This document shows, one piece after another, positions 5,499-8,989 of a stretch of DNA of 8,989 bases. This DNA comes from Clostridia bacterium. GTDB taxonomy: Bacteria; Bacillota; Clostridia; Oscillospirales; CAG-272. The stretch is taken from the NCBI GenBank assembly GCA_017382615.1, contig JAFNZX010000399.1, positions 1 to 8,989 of the forward strand, given 5' to 3'. The translations under genes were made by a program, and so were the position numbers. Numbering within the stretch: position 1 is the stretch's first letter; every line of letters begins with the position of its first letter. The notes under the pieces were generated by a model that was not told the DNA's origin, searched no databases, and was given only the letters and a program-made list of their open reading frames with translations.

Positions 5499-5972
5499 TT
5501 ATGCTTGGGTATAATGAATGGCAGTCACGACGCCGTCGCGGATGCCGAACATCAGCTTGGTCGTGCCGTCGGTATATACCAGGCTGCCGTCGGCAGTTTC
5601 GGTATACGAATCACCGTAGGCAGTCACCACGGCACTCTTGGCGTCACCGATCCTGATACCCTGCGGCGTTGCCACGCTGTCATCGGTCAGCACGATTCTG
5701 ACAATGCGGTCAGCACCGTTGCTCCACACGGTATCGTAGCGGAAGCCGGGATAGTAGAATTCCTTATCGTTCTGCTCTGCACCGCACGAGCCGGACTCAC
5801 GGTAATCGATATAGTCGCCCAACGCGGCGGAAAGTGCCTTTCCGTCCTCACCGATGCGCACGGATGTGCCGTTATAAGCAAAGCTGTATTCCATTCCCTT
5901 GCCCCCATCGCATGCGGCAAGGCAGCAGGCAAACAGCAAAACGGCTGCAAAGATCAAACAAAGCTTTTTCAT
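5499..5972 (-). CDS. Small lipoprotein with internal duplication, last gene of acylation operon
   Basis: The protein has 157 residues. MKK, a hydrophobic stretch (4-19) and the lipobox LAAC (18-21) mark a lipoprotein signal; Cys21 would be lipidated, placing the mature protein on the outer face of the membrane. The mature part holds two similar halves: RIG-EDGKALSAALGDY at 39-54 and RIG-DAKSAVVTAYGDSY at 107-123 align with identical spacing (12 residues from the base after G to the D of LGD/YGD). Each is followed by a strand-rich segment (FYYPGFRYDT..RIVRIVLT; LVYTDGTTKLMF..VVTAIHYT). This recalls BamE- or BLIP-like small folds, which is inference. The ATG overlaps the SGNH stop codon as ATGA, and AAGGAG lies 10 nt before it, so translation is coupled. 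An in-frame longer start at 6029 is rejected because it would bury the signal peptide. The function is unknown; a role in polymer acylation is suggested by context. Confidence 0.88.
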   Translation of the reverse strand: MKKLCLIFAAVLLFACCLAACDGGKGMEYSFAYNGTSVRIGEDGKALSAALGDYIDYRESGSCGAEQNDKEFYYPGFRYDTVWSNGADRIVRIVLTDDSVATPQGIRIGDAKSAVVTAYGDSYTETADGSLVYTDGTTKLMFGIRDGVVTAIHYTQA

Positions 5973-7009
5973 TTGGTTTGTACTCCTTGTTGTTTTTCTT
6001 GGGTATAGCGTGCAATTCTCTCTGCCCACAGCGCGTCAAGTGCCGCGTCGCCGCGTCTGTCCTGCACGCCGTGGTTGGTCACGAGCAGATTGCCAAGGTA
6101 AAGCGTCCACTTCTCCGCGCCGTACACGTTGAGGTGCAGCCCCGCGTCGTAGGTGTCGGTGCTCCAATCAAGCCCCAGCTCTGCATCCATCCCTATAAAA
6201 TTGTAATAGGTAAGGTTGTTGGCTGCGGCATAGTCCGCGATCTGCGCGTCCCACTCCTCGTACCAATAATACTTGACCGAATTGGTGGGTGCTTTGACCA
6301 GCACCAGCTCTGCGCCGTACTGCGCGCACAGATCCTGCATTTTGGCAAGGTATTCCATGCTGCGCGCGGGCAGCACGGTATTGATAAGCATATCGGGCTT
6401 GCGCGTGTCCGCAGGGTCTACGGGCACGATATCGGTCTGCATCAAGTACCCTTGATGCGTAATGTCTTCGTGCTTACGGAAGGTATGCGCAAGATCCGCT
6501 GCAGTCAGCTCACTCCAACGGTCGTGATAGCGCAAAATGGGCATAAAATACGACAAAAACGACTCGTCCTCTGTCATGGATGCCCTGATCGCCTGCAGCT
6601 TGGAAGCCGACCACTGCATATCCTCCAAGGTCATGCGGCTGATGGATTCCGTGGGCGTCTTGCCGTATTTGAGCGCGAGCACGTTGAACACCACGACCTT
6701 AACGTCGGGATCCTTTGCAAGGGTTTCTTCCAATACGTGATAGGACTGCCACACGGTCTGCTGTGACGAGCCGCGCACGTAGGAGGTCATGCCGAATTTT
6801 TCATACAGCACAGCGGGGACGATGCCCTCGTAGATTTCGCAATCGCCCACGAAGATGACGTCATGCTTGTCACTGACACCGTAATAGCCGCACAGCAGAT
6901 GCCCCTCGCGGTTATCGTAGCGCGACGGGATCAGCACCGCTTGCACAAGCATCAGCGCGGCAAGCAGTAAAACAACGCTCAGGACGGCAGGTATGATTCT
7001 CTTTTTCAT
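5969..7009 (-). CDS. Membrane-anchored SGNH-fold protein (DltD position, Cys in nucleophile site)
   Basis: The protein has 346 residues. An N-terminal hydrophobic segment (5-27) after MKKR anchors it in the membrane with the body outside. The SGNH/GDSL fold is indicated by block I DVIFVGDCEIYEG (50-62), a strand VKVVVFNVLALKYG (103-116), GAELVLVKAPTNS (232-244), and the terminal block with D288 and H292 in YDAGLHLN. In canonical members the residue after GD is the nucleophilic Ser; here it is Cys57. I recall GDCEVYE in related clostridial proteins, so this is probably a subfamily trait rather than a mutation. S81 and S82 (RGSSQQ) fall nearby. Next to the MBOAT gene it takes the place of DltD or AlgJ/AlgX, helping transfer acyl groups to an extracellular polymer. 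AAAGGAGGG overlaps the MBOAT stop codon and lies 7 nt before the ATG. Confidence 0.87.
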   Translation of the reverse strand: MKKRIIPAVLSVVLLLAALMLVQAVLIPSRYDNREGHLLCGYYGVSDKHDVIFVGDCEIYEGIVPAVLYEKFGMTSYVRGSSQQTVWQSYHVLEETLAKDPDVKVVVFNVLALKYGKTPTESISRMTLEDMQWSASKLQAIRASMTEDESFLSYFMPILRYHDRWSELTAADLAHTFRKHEDITHQGYLMQTDIVPVDPADTRKPDMLINTVLPARSMEYLAKMQDLCAQYGAELVLVKAPTNSVKYYWYEEWDAQIADYAAANNLTYYNFIGMDAELGLDWSTDTYDAGLHLNVYGAEKWTLYLGNLLVTNHGVQDRRGDAALDALWAERIARYTQEKQQGVQTK

Positions 7010-7023
7010 CTCTCTGCCCTCCT

Positions 7024-8595
7024 TTAATTAAACGTGCCGCCGTAGATAAAGGCGGACGCATCATAGCCAAGACCGTACGTGCCGAACACCAGCACCAAAA
7101 ATACGACAACGGCAAAGGCAAGGCTGCCAAGCCACGGCTTTTCCCAAAGCTTTTCGCGCAAGGGACGATCCTTGCCCAGTTGGCTGACGCCCCACATGGC
7201 AAGAATGCCCACGCCGATGACGGCAAACGAAGTCTTGCTGACGCCAAGCGTGAAAAGCCCTCCGTCAAACAGGCTTCCCCAGTTGAACTCGGTAAATACC
7301 GAAAACAGCTTTTGGAAGGTCAGCGGCACGTTCATATAGCAATCCAGCACGCGGATGAGTGCCATCAGGCAGAAGGTGCGCACGATCATAAAGGTCTGAT
7401 AGGGTGCGCTTGCGTGCAATTTCGGGAATTTGGTGCGGAATTTTGCATACAGCGGTTCCAGCTCCTGCGACACCAGCAGCACAAGACAATTGAGCATTGC
7501 CCAGACCACAAAGTTCCATGCAATGCCGTGCCAAAGACCGGTAAAGAGCCAGGTGACGATGGTGGTAATATACACGGGCAGACGCTTGCCGATTGCCGTA
7601 CCCAGGTGCGCGCGACTCCACTTGGAGAGCTTTTGCATGCTCTTGGTCACGGACAGCGGATAAAAGATGTAATTCGTAAACCACGCGCCCATGGTAATGT
7701 GCCAGCGGCGCCAGTATTCCGCGGTGGATTTGGACGAGAACGGTCTGTTGAAGTTCTCGGGCAGTCTGATGCCCAACATCTCCGCAGCACCCAGCACGAT
7801 GTCGATACCGCCCGTGAAGTCACCGTAAATACGAACGGAGTAAAATAAGCAAAGCAGCAAAAAGAACACGCCGCCCTTTTGCTGCGCCACGATTGCGCCC
7901 ACGGCGGGCGCGATGGCATCCGCTACCACCAGCTTTTTGAAAAAGCCCCAGGCGATGCGGATCGCACCGCAATAGAGATTCTTACCCGAAAAGGCATGCG
8001 GGGTAAAATACTGCTCGCCTACGTCCGAGTATTTGCTGATGGGACCCATGACCAGCTGCGGGAAAAAGCCGACAAACAGCGCGTGCTTGGCAAAATTCTT
8101 CTGTACGGGGGCTTTTTCGCGATACACGTCCAGCATGTAGCCGATGGCGATGAAGGTATAGTAGGAAATACCCATGATCTCCAGGGCGTACTTGCCAAGG
8201 TGCAAGCCGTTTGCATCAACCTTGAAGCCGAAATAGCCCGAAACAAACTTGGCGTACACCAGCGCAGCGCCCAGAATGACGATGCCCGTACAGACGATTG
8301 CCAGATTTCCCTTTTTATTCTTGTTTTTATATGCTTTTCTCTGCTCCTTGGGCAACTCCTTGTTTGCATCCAACCAAGCTGCGCACGCGCGCTGCCGCTT
8401 GCCCATAATGGCAACCGCAAGATACGACACCACGATGACCGCCAAAAGGAAGACGCAGCACGTCACGCCCGCAAAGGCGTAAAACACCACGCTGCCCAAA
8501 AGCAGCACCACCCACTGCGCACGCTTTGGCACCAGATAGTACAGCGCGGTCAGCAGGCAAAGAAAGCAAAGAAATTCAAATGAAGCAAAATTCAT
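7024..8595 (-). CDS. MBOAT family O-acyltransferase (DltB/AlgI type)
   Basis: The protein has 523 residues with about a dozen hydrophobic segments (for example 7-22, 28-63, 99-117, 134-156, 243-257, 341-377, 402-418, 489-508). MBOAT proteins take an acyl group from a cytoplasmic donor and pass it through a membrane funnel to an extracytoplasmic acceptor. Diagnostic stretches are YGDFTGGIDIVLGAAEMLGI (257-276), LPENFNRPFSSKSTAEYWRR (278-297) with H299 in WRRWH, and the catalytic H356 in TGLWHG. LVMGPISKYS (181-190) matches the conserved GPI motif. It ends FIYGGTFN, with Tyr518 placed like the C-terminal motif of AlgI and DltX. It starts 3 nt after the carrier-protein stop codon; TAAGGCATG gives only a weak ribosome site, so translation is probably coupled. 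In an operon with the adenylating enzyme and carrier it most resembles DltB, but the tail and the SGNH partner are AlgI-like. Confidence 0.94.
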   Translation of the reverse strand: MNFASFEFLCFLCLLTALYYLVPKRAQWVVLLLGSVVFYAFAGVTCCVFLLAVIVVSYLAVAIMGKRQRACAAWLDANKELPKEQRKAYKNKNKKGNLAIVCTGIVILGAALVYAKFVSGYFGFKVDANGLHLGKYALEIMGISYYTFIAIGYMLDVYREKAPVQKNFAKHALFVGFFPQLVMGPISKYSDVGEQYFTPHAFSGKNLYCGAIRIAWGFFKKLVVADAIAPAVGAIVAQQKGGVFFLLLCLFYSVRIYGDFTGGIDIVLGAAEMLGIRLPENFNRPFSSKSTAEYWRRWHITMGAWFTNYIFYPLSVTKSMQKLSKWSRAHLGTAIGKRLPVYITTIVTWLFTGLWHGIAWNFVVWAMLNCLVLLVSQELEPLYAKFRTKFPKLHASAPYQTFMIVRTFCLMALIRVLDCYMNVPLTFQKLFSVFTEFNWGSLFDGGLFTLGVSKTSFAVIGVGILAMWGVSQLGKDRPLREKLWEKPWLGSLAFAVVVFLVLVFGTYGLGYDASAFIYGGTFN

Positions 8596-8598
8596 GCC

Positions 8599-8826
8599 TT
8601 AGACCGTATCAAGGCGTTCGATCAGCTCCCAAAGAGCCTTTGCGGAATTGAAATTCTCGGGCAGGATTTCCTCTGCGGGAATGGACACGTCAAAGGCGTC
8701 GTTGATATCGGTGATCAGCGTGACGATGTCAAGCGAGTCCAGAATGCCGTCGTCCACCAAGCCGTCGTAGGTTTCAAAATCAACGTCCGGGTGCAAATTC
8801 TGCATAATTTCAATGAGTTGTTCCAT
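8599..8826 (-). CDS. Acyl carrier protein, DltC-like
   Basis: The protein has 75 residues and is strongly acidic, the usual size for a stand-alone carrier. The phosphopantetheine attachment motif is DGILDSLDIVTLI (26-38), with Ser31 as the modified residue. The helix that follows and the AEEILPENFNSAKALWELIE segment (51-70) are standard. The loaded group is delivered to the MBOAT protein encoded immediately downstream; it would be D-alanine if this is a true dlt operon, although carrier sequence alone does not fix the acyl group. AGGAG lies 7 nt before the ATG. It starts 18 nt after the adenylating-enzyme stop codon and ends 3 nt before the MBOAT start. The order enzyme-carrier-MBOAT-SGNH differs from the Bacillus dltABCD order. 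Confidence 0.93.
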   Translation of the reverse strand: MEQLIEIMQNLHPDVDFETYDGLVDDGILDSLDIVTLITDINDAFDVSIPAEEILPENFNSAKALWELIERLDTV

Positions 8827-8844
8827 GATATATCTCCTGTGTGA

Positions 8845-8989
8845 TTATTGATCGTTTTGGGTTGCCTGCTCCAAGAGCAAACGGCGGTTGAGCTTGCCGT
8901 TATCGGTCAGCGGCATGGTATCAAGCTGATGCAGTGCAGCGGGCAGCATATAGCGCGGCAGCAAGAGGCGCAGCTCCTTGGAAAGCGCC
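8845..8989 (-). CDS. DltA-like adenylating enzyme, C-terminal end only (partial)
   Basis: Only the last 47 residues and the stop codon lie in the window; the rest continues past base 8989. The visible part is the C-terminal subdomain of an ANL-superfamily adenylate-forming enzyme: LPRYMLPAALHQLDTMPLTD leads into NGKLNRR, the A10 motif whose lysine contacts the adenylate during activation. Such enzymes activate a carboxylic or amino acid with ATP and load it on the carrier phosphopantetheine. Next to a stand-alone carrier and an MBOAT gene, a D-alanine:carrier ligase (DltA) is the best reading. Substrate-specificity residues are in the missing part, so another amino or fatty acid cannot be excluded. 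The frame is open up to the window edge. Confidence 0.85.
   Translation of the reverse strand, partial: ALSKELRLLLPRYMLPAALHQLDTMPLTDNGKLNRRLLLEQATQNDQ

Noticed and set aside
5834..6766. Plus-strand open frame of 310 codons opposite the SGNH and lipoprotein genes
   Set aside because: Antisense to two well-supported genes, crosses their junction, has no recognisable domain and no ribosome site.
7879..8583. Plus-strand open frame of 234 codons opposite the MBOAT gene
   Set aside because: A charged, His-rich translation that mirrors membrane-helix codons on the other strand; no supporting signals.

Overview
The window looks like a piece of a Gram-positive Bacillota chromosome, most likely class Clostridia (Oscillospirales or Lachnospirales type). 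The grounds are a dlt-like polymer acylation cassette, a lipobox lipoprotein, CdaR/PucR regulation, strong AGGAGG-type ribosome binding sites, SigA-type promoters and GC-rich intergenic hairpins. This placement comes from gene content and recalled family resemblance, not from a marker gene. Every convincing gene lies on the minus strand, so the biological reading order runs from high to low coordinates.

Layout in reading order. (1) 8989 to about 5464 is the 3' part of a cell-envelope acylation operon: the last 47 codons of a DltA-like adenylating enzyme, a 75-residue carrier protein, an MBOAT O-acyltransferase (DltB/AlgI type), a membrane-anchored SGNH-fold protein in the DltD position, and a small lipoprotein. 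Spacings are 18, 3 and 14 nt, then an ATGA overlap, and a strong intrinsic terminator closes the unit. (2) 5401 to 4520 is rsmE (16S rRNA m3U1498 methyltransferase), driven by a perfect-consensus promoter with repeated TGTCAA half-sites and a hairpin in its leader. (3) 4450 to 3286 is a CdaR/PucR-type regulator with its own near-consensus promoter. (4) 3251 to 980 holds a perfect 14-bp hairpin beside a probable promoter, then a membrane-anchored PDZ/S41 protease with an unusual cytoplasmic N-terminal region, then greA and its terminator. (5) 966 to 189 is an unrecognised single-pass membrane protein whose ribosome site follows the greA terminator directly, and which has its own terminator. (6) 1 to 154 is a non-coding cluster of four stem-loops that looks like a mosaic intergenic repeat.

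How the genes work together. In the acylation cassette the adenylating enzyme would load an acyl or aminoacyl group (D-alanine if this is a true dlt system) onto the carrier protein. The MBOAT protein would move it across the membrane, and the SGNH protein would help place it on an extracytoplasmic polymer. Two features stand out. The SGNH protein has Cys where the nucleophilic Ser is expected (GDCE). The MBOAT ends in a Tyr-containing FIY tail resembling the acyl-relay motif described for DltX. The translationally coupled lipoprotein contains an internal duplication and may be an uncharacterised accessory part. The other genes are housekeeping, regulatory or of unknown function. No CRISPR array, transposase, tRNA or rRNA was seen.
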